NCBI RefSeq assembly: GCF_900109045.1
Contig: NZ_FNYL01000017.1
Coordinates: forward strand, 124,001-188,000
Direction of reading: 5' to 3'
Length of the DNA stretch: 64,000 nucleotides
DNA from: Dyadobacter sp. SG02
GTDB taxonomy: Bacteria > Bacteroidota > Bacteroidia > Cytophagales > Spirosomataceae
Shown piece after piece: positions 43,868 through 51,496 of the stretch (within the stretch, counting starts at the first letter, position 1; every line of letters starts with the position of its first letter). Position numbers and translations under genes: made by a program. The notes below the pieces were generated by a model. The model ran no database searches and was not told the origin of the DNA. It saw only the letters and a program-made list of their open reading frames with translations.

Positions 43868-44647
43868 TTAGCAGTCGAAATTCCAGACTTCCGTCAGCGT
43901 CTCCCTGAAAAGTTCGTTCAATGCAGCGGTATCGGGCAGAGTTGTTGGTGGGAGTTGTTTTGCGTATTCTTTGTAAAATGCGAGTTTCTCCGTCAGGAAA
44001 TCGTGCAGCAGTGGAATGCGCGGCTCCTCGCTGAGCTCTTCACCAGCAGATTTGCGGATGAGCAAGGCATTGATTTCTTTTCGCACGGCATCGTCTTTCA
44101 CCTGGCTGTCGAGCAGTTTGATGAACTCCGTAGGTGCCATCGTGTCGGTCGTGCGTATCCAGTCGCAGGCCAGTACAGGCCGCAGCACATAGAAGTACTT
44201 TTTGACCCGCACCATATCTTTGAGTAGGTAATCCTTATAATTACCATCGGCCATGCTGAGGTAATGGTGCAGGCAAGAGCGTGGGTTGAAATATTGCCTT
44301 TTCAATTCCCGCAGCCGCTCTGCCGTTGTGAACTGTTCCCGGTAAACGATCGGACTATCGAGCCATTCGAGCATCGGCGGGTTCGATTTCCTGAAAAGCC
44401 GCAGCGCCTTCCGCAGCTCCCAGCCGGCAAGGTCGATGTCGTTGGGCAATATCTCCTCCTGATTATCCTTCTTGTCGTCGATCTGCAAATACCACTCGGG
44501 CCGGTGCACATAAATATACCGCACATCCCAATCGCTATTCACTGAGGCAAACCCCCAAGCCCGGCTTCCGCTTTCGACAGCGTAGAGGATCTGGATGTTG
44601 TGCTGGGTTTCGAGGCGGTAGAGTTCTTGCTGGATTTCGGTGGTCAT
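43868..44647 (-). CDS. RlaP-like nucleotidyltransferase
   Basis: A 259-residue pol-beta-superfamily nucleotidyltransferase. The GSRAWGF motif (27-33) with the metal-binding SDWDVR (38-43) and a third Asp near 70 (NDIDLAG) form the active site. The family (RNA-ligase-associated pol-beta, COG3541) occurs in putative RNA repair or defence sets, but no RNA ligase gene is next to it. It is isolated on the minus strand before the Fic gene. The substrate is unknown. Confidence 0.85.
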   Translation of the reverse strand: MTTEIQQELYRLETQHNIQILYAVESGSRAWGFASVNSDWDVRYIYVHRPEWYLQIDDKKDNQEEILPNDIDLAGWELRKALRLFRKSNPPMLEWLDSPIVYREQFTTAERLRELKRQYFNPRSCLHHYLSMADGNYKDYLLKDMVRVKKYFYVLRPVLACDWIRTTDTMAPTEFIKLLDSQVKDDAVRKEINALLIRKSAGEELSEEPRIPLLHDFLTEKLAFYKEYAKQLPPTTLPDTAALNELFRETLTEVWNFDC

Positions 44648-44729
44648 TGTTGGAATTCTTTAATCGTTATAACGGGCAATATAGTAGGTTTTAGAATCGT
44701 AAAGGATCTTCGAATATGTGTTTCCTTTA

Positions 44730-44760
44730 TTTGATATGTTAGGTCTGCTGGTTATCATTG
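44730..44760 (+). promoter_or_regulatory. Promoter of the Fic gene
   Basis: TTTG (44730-44733), exactly 19 bases, then TATCATTG (44753-44760), one base off the TAnnTTTG box. The ATG follows 19 bases later, so the Fic gene has its own promoter. Confidence 0.65.
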
Positions 44761-44779
44761 TCTTCCGAAAATACATCAA

Positions 44780-45361
44780 ATGAACGACGGGACCGACTAT
44801 ACTCCTTCCATTGACGACAACCTGCTGAATTTAACAGATAAGGACCTTCTAAATCTGTACGAAGCAAGCGGTATTGCCAAATGTGAGATCACGATTCAGG
44901 AATTGGACGAAGATGCAGACCTTGATATCAGCCTCATCCTGGAAATCCATCGGACGGCTTTTGGGGAATTGTATAGTTGGGCAGGTAAATGGCGCACGAT
45001 TGATGTTCAGGTTGGGAAGCTCTCTCCACCTCATCCGTCACAGGTTCCGGCGCTGATGTATCAATATGCAGATCATGTCAATTATAGGTTAAAGAGGGTA
45101 GCGAAGAAAGACGAAGTTGCAGAACTACTGGCTTATCTACACCACCGGTTTGTCTGGATTCATCCATTCAACAATGGTAATGGTCGTACGGCGCGATTGC
45201 TTTTGAATGCAGCAGCAATGCTCAAAGGCTTCGAGCCGATACAATTGTATCACAGAGAAGGAGAGGCGCGGGTGAAATATATCGAAGCTTTGAGAAAGGG
45301 CGACGAAGGCGATATAAGCGCATTAACCGCCCTAATTCTTAACGAACTCACGCCCTTTTAA
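44780..45361 (+). CDS. Fic-family adenylyltransferase (toxin-like)
   Basis: A 193-residue Fic-domain protein that would transfer AMP (or a related nucleotide group) onto a target protein. The active-site loop HPFNNGNGRTAR (128-139) is complete, with catalytic His 128. The upstream flap residues (WRTIDVQVG about 71-79) are also present. No inhibitory (S/T)xxxE(G/N) helix is visible within the protein, as expected for a class I Fic that needs a separate antitoxin. That motif is found in the small gene convergent with it (45332-45517), overlapping its end by 30 bases. Confidence 0.9.
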   Translation: MNDGTDYTPSIDDNLLNLTDKDLLNLYEASGIAKCEITIQELDEDADLDISLILEIHRTAFGELYSWAGKWRTIDVQVGKLSPPHPSQVPALMYQYADHVNYRLKRVAKKDEVAELLAYLHHRFVWIHPFNNGNGRTARLLLNAAAMLKGFEPIQLYHREGEARVKYIEALRKGDEGDISALTALILNELTPF

Positions 45362-45517
45362 CTCGGCTTCCCGCAATAGCGCGATGACGATAGCCTGTAC
45401 TTGTGGCTCGGGTACGTGCTGGTTTTCCAACGCCATGCTGCCGCGTACGGCATTCGTGACCATCGAGGTGACGTAGGATTTCTGACGCAGTTTGGCGTAT
45501 TTTTCGAATAGTTTCAT
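45332..45517 (-). CDS. VbhA-like Fic antitoxin
   Basis: A 61-residue protein. NAVRGSMALENQHVPEPQVQ (22-40) contains the inhibitory motif S27-x3-E31-N32 of Fic antitoxins and lines up by eye with the VbhA stretch from NALASQRLEG onward. It would insert the Glu near the ATP site of the Fic protein and block it. The ATG at 45517 is chosen over the ATG at 45643 because the upstream 42 residues look non-coding. A TATCTTCG box ends five bases before the ATG. It is convergent with fic and overlaps its 3' end by 30 bases; known Fic antitoxin genes usually lie upstream on the same strand. Confidence 0.7.
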   Translation of the reverse strand: MKLFEKYAKLRQKSYVTSMVTNAVRGSMALENQHVPEPQVQAIVIALLREAELKGREFVKN

Positions 45518-45536
45518 AGGAACGAAGATAGCGAAT

Positions 45537-46406
45537 TTACTTCTTGTTATTAATGTAACTTTTAAGCCTAAGATCGTTGCGCATCGCAGCTGCTGCATCG
45601 GAATCCAAAAAAGCCTCTTTATTCCGTTCGAAATCGTTCTCAATAACTTTCTTCTGATTTTCAGACACAGGTGGAAGGTTGCTTAACTGCTTCAATCTAT
45701 TTTTGAAAAAAGATTGCATATAAGGATCCGACCATTGTTGAGGAAAGCTTAGAGAGCCTCTGCCGGCGGCAATTTTAAGTTCGTTCAAGCCTTTGGGATT
45801 CCCGCCGTGAACGGTGGCCCAAAATGCAAACCGATTAAATTTAGCATACACTGCCACAAAAGTTGGGGGATCATTAGCGACAATAGTGGTATCGATCGCC
45901 CTAGTTAAATAGTAGTCGGCTTCATCAGAATCAAGAAGATGCCATGAAACTCTGTTAGTTAATAACAGATAAATTTTGCTAAACTGAGGCTTTGTTTGAT
46001 TCCCTAGAAGGTAGGACTTCCAGTCGGCAGCCACTAGCTTAAGTTTATTTACATAGGGTTGGCTTTGAATATTCGGCTCAGTCAAGTGGCAGATCAGTGA
46101 TCTCCACAAAACAGATATTGCAAAGAACATCAAATTCTCATCATACGATAGAGGATTCTCGCTATCCTCTAAATAAGGGCGGAAAATATTCTCCGCAAAC
46201 CATTTCTCTTTCTTTGAAAATAGTTGCTCTGCTTTTTCACTCAGGATTCGCCTTTTAAAACCGTCCTGGACTCGTTGATTCGGATTTGCGAAGTTGCGAA
46301 GGAATCGTGAACCGGTTTTCTTTGTATAGTCGAAAACGAACTTTGGAATAATGTGGCTGTCCCTTAATTCAGTCTCAACGTCATATAATTTGCATATGCC
46401 CTTCAT
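45537..46406 (-). CDS. SHIIP-motif hypothetical protein
   Basis: A 289-residue protein starting MKGICKLYDVETELRDSHIIPKFV. Many defence-associated proteins have an HNH-like set here (CxxC before SHIIP, later RxQDG and a second Cys pair). This copy keeps SHIIP (17-21) and RVQDG (about 45) but only one Cys, so the zinc knuckle seems degraded and nuclease activity is doubtful. The rest is helical. It is on the minus strand, 19 bases upstream of the VbhA-like gene. Function unknown; context suggests a defence or toxin island. Confidence 0.55.
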   Translation of the reverse strand: MKGICKLYDVETELRDSHIIPKFVFDYTKKTGSRFLRNFANPNQRVQDGFKRRILSEKAEQLFSKKEKWFAENIFRPYLEDSENPLSYDENLMFFAISVLWRSLICHLTEPNIQSQPYVNKLKLVAADWKSYLLGNQTKPQFSKIYLLLTNRVSWHLLDSDEADYYLTRAIDTTIVANDPPTFVAVYAKFNRFAFWATVHGGNPKGLNELKIAAGRGSLSFPQQWSDPYMQSFFKNRLKQLSNLPPVSENQKKVIENDFERNKEAFLDSDAAAAMRNDLRLKSYINNKK

Positions 46407-46521
46407 TGGATTTTAACACTTTGATTTACTGATAGAGTTGATAGCCGATGTTTGTGCCTGACAGTGAATGTCGTAAAGAGGTAACTATAAAGCAAATAGT
46501 TGAATAGCTAAATTCGATGTT

Positions 46522-47544
46522 ATGCATATTGTTTTAGATACTAATGTGTTAGTCCGAGACCTGGACCTCAACTCCGTTGCGATGAAGAATTTTCTGCGTT
46601 TTTGCAGAACAACTTACTCAACAATAGTTCTTCCGGAAATGGTTCTACTTGAAGCAACTAGAAAATATGAATTGAACCTTCGCGAAGCTATTGGCGCCAA
46701 TCGGAAGTCGTCACTAAAGCTGAACAAGTTAACGAGGGGTGGCTATCAGGTCGCAGCAGATGATATCGACATAATGTGTTTATGCCAAGAATACGAATCC
46801 TATGTGAGATCGATGCTTAGTTCGTTTTGTTTGGAAGAAATTCCTATCAAATCAGAACTTCTTTCGAAGGTTTTGCAGCGTTGGCGTAAAAGTGAAAAGC
46901 CGTTCAGCGCGGAGAGAGATGTTTTTAGGGACGCTATAATTTGGACTTCAATTGTCGAATATATTTCAGAAGTGAATCGAGATCATGTAGTATTTATCTC
47001 GGATAATGTAAAGGATTTCTGTAATACCGATGGAATAGATCTGCACCCTGATCTTCGGCGCGAACTTTTGGCAAAGAACATCAATATGCAGTTTTACAGA
47101 TCGATTGATGATTTTAACAAGGAATTCGTTAATCACGCGAATTTTATCACCGAGTCCTGGTTCGTCAATAATATAGATTGGGCAACACTTGATTCGACTG
47201 CGTTAGTGGGGCTCGGTAATATTTGCTGTGGATTCTTTTTCGAGAATTTTGAAAGAAGAGTAAGGGGATTTCGTAGCTATGACTTTGACGTGGTAAGCGC
47301 CGAGTTCTGTAGAGAAGTCAATACTTATTCTATAAGCAGGGAACGCTTGGGTGAGTATTCGGTTGAGGCAGGATTGTTAGGTAGGTGCGTCATTAATTAC
47401 TTTATAGATCAGCCTGTACTAATCCCGCTATCAACATACTTTTACACGAGTGTTAATTTCGAGATAAAGAACGAGGTGATTTGTAGCTGGAAGGTCCATT
47501 ATTATCCGGAAGATTCTGGACTTTGCTTTTGGGAGGCTAACTAA
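46522..47544 (+). CDS. PIN-domain protein (DUF4935-like)
   Basis: A 340-residue protein. The N-terminal PIN nuclease domain has the first acidic residue in VLDTNV (Asp 6), Glu in LLEATRKY (about 44), the third acidic site in FRDAIIW (about 138) and FISDN..DF (about 157-163) as the fourth. This matches PIN domains of the DUF4935 type, which probably cut RNA. The C-terminal half (about 200-340) has no recognised domain. It is divergent from the SHIIP-motif gene, with a 115-base gap. Low GC fits an accessory island. Confidence 0.8.
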   Translation: MHIVLDTNVLVRDLDLNSVAMKNFLRFCRTTYSTIVLPEMVLLEATRKYELNLREAIGANRKSSLKLNKLTRGGYQVAADDIDIMCLCQEYESYVRSMLSSFCLEEIPIKSELLSKVLQRWRKSEKPFSAERDVFRDAIIWTSIVEYISEVNRDHVVFISDNVKDFCNTDGIDLHPDLRRELLAKNINMQFYRSIDDFNKEFVNHANFITESWFVNNIDWATLDSTALVGLGNICCGFFFENFERRVRGFRSYDFDVVSAEFCREVNTYSISRERLGEYSVEAGLLGRCVINYFIDQPVLIPLSTYFYTSVNFEIKNEVICSWKVHYYPEDSGLCFWEAN

Positions 47545-47635
47545 AAATCGGATAATTTCGCTTGCATCCCATCAGCATCCTTACCATATTCGCCTTCCCA
47601 AAAAATGCGCGTAAAATGAAAAAGTTCAGAAGTAT

Positions 47636-47713
47636 TGCCCTGTTATGGTGTGGATCAGGTGAAAGCCCCAAGGCGCTTACGCGAGCGCGGGACACCTAAG
47701 ACAGGGCATTTTT
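47636..47713 (+). ncRNA. Structured RNA leader or terminator-like element
   Basis: An outer stem TGCCCTGT (47636-47643) with ACAGGGCA (47701-47708) closes 57 bases and is followed by TTTTT. Inside are nested pairings: AGGTG (about 47661-47665) with CACCT (about 47693-47697) and GCGCT/AGCGC around TACGCG. Multi-helix order plus a terminator-like base, 28 bases before the ATG at 47737, suggests a cis-regulatory RNA. No known riboswitch class was recognised; a structured terminator of an upstream transcript is the alternative. Confidence 0.45.
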
Positions 47714-47736
47714 ATTCATCCCAAAAAACGCGTTTT

Positions 47737-47982
47737 ATGCACAACAAACTAACTGAAATCGAATCCCCGGATTCGGCCACGCTCGCCTATGGAGAGCAAG
47801 TCAAAGCATTACTATCCATGAGCGATCCCGCCGAATGGGTCGAAGACCTTTGGACGATCTACACCGGCTACATGATTGCGCAAACCGAGCTAGGCCACAA
47901 CCCGCGTGCGAGCGACCTGTTTTGCACATTCCGCGAGCTTGTCTTTTTCTTCCAAAAGATCGAAGAACGAAAGGCGGCATAG
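47737..47982 (+). CDS. Small hypothetical protein
   Basis: An 81-residue protein starting MHNKLTEIESPDSATLAYG. A compact all-helical body follows (LWTIYTGYMIAQTELGHNPRASDLFCTFRELVFFFQ). No domain is recognised. The start at 47737 is preferred because the longer frame from 47635 crosses the structured RNA. That RNA lies just upstream, so its expression may be controlled at the leader. Confidence 0.6.
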   Translation: MHNKLTEIESPDSATLAYGEQVKALLSMSDPAEWVEDLWTIYTGYMIAQTELGHNPRASDLFCTFRELVFFFQKIEERKAA

Positions 47983-48058
47983 GACCAATGGATAATTAGT
48001 AGAGCCTTCCGGCACATTTTCAATCACTCGCGTTCCTCTATTTACATTTCAACACAAA

Positions 48059-48091
48059 CAAAAAATGGAGACCACACAGGCAGCCTCCATT
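48059..48091 (-). terminator. Terminator of the fucosidase gene
   Basis: AATGGAG and CTCCATT form the stem; read on the minus strand a TTTTTG tail follows. It lies 25 bases after the stop of the GH29 gene. Confidence 0.75.
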
Positions 48092-48115
48092 CCAATGCAT
48101 TAGCAGTGTCGGGCG

Positions 48116-49468
48116 TCATTGCGCGCCATCAATCCCTGATTTCGAAGTTTTTTTCTCCTCAGGAGCCTTAAACTTCGCGTTCGAAATCTTCAAAACCACC
48201 GCATTAGGCCACGTCCTATTAGTATAAAACCGCTGCCCATTCACCGCGCTCACAGCCAGCCCGAGAGGCGTTGCGGCCGAATGTATCGATGCGTCGAAAT
48301 TGTTTACATATTCCACCAGTTCGCTCCCGTAACCGAGCACTTCCACCTTGGTAGCAGCTGTGCCTTCGATCATCGGGAAGAGGAATTCGCGGCGTTGGCC
48401 GTATTTCCATTCGTCGTCGCGCTTTTTGGTAATGAAGGCGTAAATGGCCTTTTCGTCGTTCGACTGCGTGAACCAGATGTCCTTGTCGCGGATGAGAGGC
48501 AATGGTTTGACGGCGTATATGGATTCCCCGTTCGCGAAGTTCCACAGGGCGATCTCGCGCAGGAGCGCTTCCTGTTCGATCTGGATTTCGCCGTTCGGTT
48601 TCGGGCCGACGTTCAACAGGAAGTTGCCGCCCTTGGCGCGGATCTCGATGAGCATGTTGATGATCTCGGTGCCCGATTTGTGCGGGTCGTTGGTCGGTTT
48701 GTATTGCCAGTCGGTGCCCATCGTGTAGCACGCTTCCCACGGGCGCGGCGAGGCTTTGTCGGGGATGTTTTGCTCGGGCGTGTTCATGGCGTCGCGCGTG
48801 ATGACGAGCTCGGGTTGCAGGCTCCACGCGTACTCGCGCAGCCCGTCGCCGGGGCCGTCGAAGAACATAATGTCGATTTTGCCGTAATTGGTGAGCAGTT
48901 CCTTGATCTGCGCCTTGTCGTACGCCATCAGTTTGGGGTTGTTCATCGGGAACTGGCGCTTGTCCTGCAATCGGCCGAGCGGGATGTTGTTCTCGTGGAA
49001 AAACAGGAAGTCTTCCGGTGAAAAATACAGTCCGATAGCAATGCCCTGCTTGCGGAATGCCTCGATAATCTCCTTGGTCACATCTCGCTTGAAGGGCGTG
49101 TTCATGACGTTGAAAGTCGTCGTTTTGGTATCGAACATGCAGAAACCGGCGTGGTGCTTGGTCGTGAAAACGACATATTTCATCCCTGCGAGCCGCGCGG
49201 CAGTCGCCCATTCGTCCGGATCAAACTTTTTGGGGTTGAAGAACGTTGGCAGTTCCTTGATGTACCGGTTCACATAATCGTCCGAAGCCCCGGCCAGCGA
49301 ATGGCTGATCACCGTCCCAAGCGAGACGTCGACATTCCAGTGAATAAACATCCCGAACCCCAGGTCCTGAAACCATTTGACGCGTTCGGGGTTGTTGGTG
49401 GTTTGCTGGGCGAGGGTGGGGGCGGCGAGGCTGAGGCCGAGCAAGAAGGTTAAGAGTTTGAGGCGCAT
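48116..49468 (-). CDS. Alpha-L-fucosidase, GH29
   Basis: A 450-residue secreted glycoside hydrolase that removes terminal L-fucose from glycans. The signal ends near TLAQQ (about 22). GH29 features: FGMFIHWNVDVS (about 38), KYVVFTTKHHAGFCMFD (about 97), and KIDIMFFDGPGDG (about 197), with the Asp nucleophile in the FFDG block. A beta-sandwich C-terminal region is suggested. Single gene with a terminator behind it. The 330-codon overlapping frame on the same strand is a shadow of its GC-rich coding. Confidence 0.92.
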   Translation of the reverse strand: MRLKLLTFLLGLSLAAPTLAQQTTNNPERVKWFQDLGFGMFIHWNVDVSLGTVISHSLAGASDDYVNRYIKELPTFFNPKKFDPDEWATAARLAGMKYVVFTTKHHAGFCMFDTKTTTFNVMNTPFKRDVTKEIIEAFRKQGIAIGLYFSPEDFLFFHENNIPLGRLQDKRQFPMNNPKLMAYDKAQIKELLTNYGKIDIMFFDGPGDGLREYAWSLQPELVITRDAMNTPEQNIPDKASPRPWEACYTMGTDWQYKPTNDPHKSGTEIINMLIEIRAKGGNFLLNVGPKPNGEIQIEQEALLREIALWNFANGESIYAVKPLPLIRDKDIWFTQSNDEKAIYAFITKKRDDEWKYGQRREFLFPMIEGTAATKVEVLGYGSELVEYVNNFDASIHSAATPLGLAVSAVNGQRFYTNRTWPNAVVLKISNAKFKAPEEKKTSKSGIDGAQ

Positions 49469-49642
49469 TGTTTGAAAAGTCTTTTTTGAAAGACTGGATT
49501 TGTGGCTACTGATACTCTGTTTTTAGGGCGTTTTTTGAAAATAGGAAGAGAATTCGCTGCTGAATGAGAGGTTTGTGAAATTTTGTAGTGAAATAGTGCT
49601 GAAAGGCGTTTTATTAGTGCTAATCATTTACACTTCATCCTC

Positions 49643-50263
49643 ATGAAAAATCACCTCCTTACTGTGCTATTCTGTCTCACGACCGGCATCGCATGCGGGC
49701 AAGCAGCCGAGATTTACAGGCAGACTTTCAGTGATCCGACAAACTTTGACATTATGAATAGCTTGTCGAACAAGCAACCCAAAACCATTCTGATCTCGAA
49801 TGTCACGGATAGATGGGATTACACTGTCTTCTGGAATGGGTTTGTAGGAGGCGAGACTCAGGACCAAATTGATATGGAGACTAAGACTACCCGCCATGAG
49901 TCGTATAATCCTGCATACTTATTCAGAGACGCAGAAACGCTGAAAGCCATCAGCACCGCCGAACGTAAATCACTTCGAAAGCGTACCCTTATTTCCAGGT
50001 CTGAAAAAATTAGCTTGAAGGGCGCTAATTATCACACGGTTTCTTCTATCAAAAGAATGAAAGGTTTTTGTGTGTCAACGACCATGCCAATTTTCACTTC
50101 GGATGAACGCTACGCATCTATCAAAGTTTGGGTTTATTTTGGCGGACATTATCAAATTGATGACGCCTGGTATGGGGCCTTTGGCTCTGTCACAATTGTC
50201 TATCAAAAGCAAGCGAATGGCAAGTGGAGGAGATTTAAGAAGTATGACTATTTGATTTTGTAG
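49643..50263 (+). CDS. Hypothetical exported protein
   Basis: A 206-residue protein with a signal sequence (MKNHLLTVLFCLTTGIACGQ). A C-terminal beta segment with VWVYFGGHYQIDDAWYGAFGSVTIVYQK suggests a beta-sandwich or barrel fold. No family is recognised. It lies 22 bases before the 2H phosphoesterase gene, so it may be cotranscribed. The function is unknown. Confidence 0.55.
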   Translation: MKNHLLTVLFCLTTGIACGQAAEIYRQTFSDPTNFDIMNSLSNKQPKTILISNVTDRWDYTVFWNGFVGGETQDQIDMETKTTRHESYNPAYLFRDAETLKAISTAERKSLRKRTLISRSEKISLKGANYHTVSSIKRMKGFCVSTTMPIFTSDERYASIKVWVYFGGHYQIDDAWYGAFGSVTIVYQKQANGKWRRFKKYDYLIL

Positions 50264-50285
50264 ATTCGCAAAAAATTAAAGAATT

Positions 50286-50885
50286 ATGCCTGACATTTGT
50301 TCCTATTCCCTGGCAATCATGCCATCGCCTGTTATCCATGAAGAAGTCAAAGGCTTCAAGCAACTCTTCCGCGATGCTACCGGCAAAAGCTACGGCAGCG
50401 CCAACGCCGACGGGCACATTTCCCTCGACGGTTTCGATGCTGCGGAGGCGGATTATCCATTAATCCTGGCCGAATATATCAAACTAGTTTCCCCATTAGC
50501 CCCTTTCCAACTCAACTTCTCCGGCTTCGCCGACTTCGACCGTGCCAACTTTTCTGCATTCTACATCAAACCAACCGAAGAATCATCCAACGCCATCCGA
50601 GAGCGGACTCAGATGATCATGAAGGCCTTCGATAAAAAATTCAAAAAGCAATACATGCAGAAATGGGCGGATGAGTCCAAGAACCCGCATATGTCAATTG
50701 GGCGCAGGCTCACGCGTGAATGGATTGCATTGGCTTATTCGCTTTTTACGGAATATGAGGCCGGGTTTCTCTGCGATTCATTTGTGATCCGTAAGTATAA
50801 TGAGAAACGGCGCCAGTATGAGGTGATTGATACAATTCCTTTGCTTGGATTGAATGCGGCAGGGGAGCAGATCAGTTTATTTTAA
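50286..50885 (+). CDS. 2H phosphoesterase-superfamily protein (LigT-like)
   Basis: A 199-residue protein starting MPDICSYSLAIMPSPVIHEE. Two HxS/T motifs mark the active site: HIS at 44-46 and HMS at 135-137 in NPHMSIGR. LigT-like enzymes act on 2',5' or cyclic phosphates of RNA or nucleotides; the substrate is unknown. It lies 18 bases upstream of a membrane protein gene and 22 bases after the exported protein gene. Confidence 0.85.
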   Translation: MPDICSYSLAIMPSPVIHEEVKGFKQLFRDATGKSYGSANADGHISLDGFDAAEADYPLILAEYIKLVSPLAPFQLNFSGFADFDRANFSAFYIKPTEESSNAIRERTQMIMKAFDKKFKKQYMQKWADESKNPHMSIGRRLTREWIALAYSLFTEYEAGFLCDSFVIRKYNEKRRQYEVIDTIPLLGLNAAGEQISLF

Positions 50886-50903
50886 CCGGAGCTATTCTAG
50901 CCC

Positions 50904-51461
50904 ATGCCCCAAACCTACGCCCCCAACGAATTCCACGCCGACTTCATCTCATACCGGCTGACAAAAGCCAAGCGCCGGTGGGATAGAATAGTATTCTACG
51001 TGATGTCGACCATTTTCGTCATCACATGGGTGGCGCTTTTTTGGAAAAGGGAAGAAACGAATAGCTACCTCAATCAGTTTGAGAATGCATTTGTCCAATG
51101 GATATTTGGGGAGCCGAATGGACGAGTGCTGTTCATCGGTCTCGTCGGACTGATTTTTATGCTGAACGTTAGTCCCACCGTGGTGTATTACATTCGGAAA
51201 TACTGGCTTTTCCCCAGGTCATCGATGAATTTGCAGGTCTATTTAAAGGTGCAATCAAAAGAAACGATCAGGTTGCGCCGGGCGCAGAATGAGACGAAAA
51301 TACCCAGGGCATTCTATGTGTACGTGCCGCATCCGGTGAGCGGGAAGGTGTTGCCTGTCGAGGTTTCGGAGGACTGGTATATGCAGCTGGAAGCCGGCCA
51401 CAGGGTTCATGCTCATTATCATCCAAGTAGCGATAATGTAGTGTACCTGATTAAGCCCTGA
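50904..51461 (+). CDS. Hypothetical two-helix membrane protein
   Basis: A 185-residue protein with two hydrophobic segments (about 31-48, VFYVMSTIFVITWVALFW, and about 75-95, VLFIGLVGLIFMLNVSPTVVYYI). The C-terminal soluble half carries a beta-like part (FYVYVPHPVSGKVLPVEVSED). No family is recognised. It follows the 2H phosphoesterase gene after 18 bases, so it is likely cotranscribed. Confidence 0.6.
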   Translation: MPQTYAPNEFHADFISYRLTKAKRRWDRIVFYVMSTIFVITWVALFWKREETNSYLNQFENAFVQWIFGEPNGRVLFIGLVGLIFMLNVSPTVVYYIRKYWLFPRSSMNLQVYLKVQSKETIRLRRAQNETKIPRAFYVYVPHPVSGKVLPVEVSEDWYMQLEAGHRVHAHYHPSSDNVVYLIKP

Positions 51462-51496
51462 TCGCCGGCCTCCGTACTAACGAGTGTTCTCCCTGG

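Noticed and set aside
47636..47708. tRNA-like appearance of the structured element (seven-bp end stem, about 72 bases)
   Set aside because: No T-arm consensus, no anticodon arm of the right size and a terminator-like T-run; not a tRNA.
48219..49211. 330-codon frame on the same strand as the fucosidase gene
   Set aside because: It lies fully inside the GH29 coding sequence in another frame and is rich in Arg, His and Pro, as expected for a shadow of GC-rich codons.
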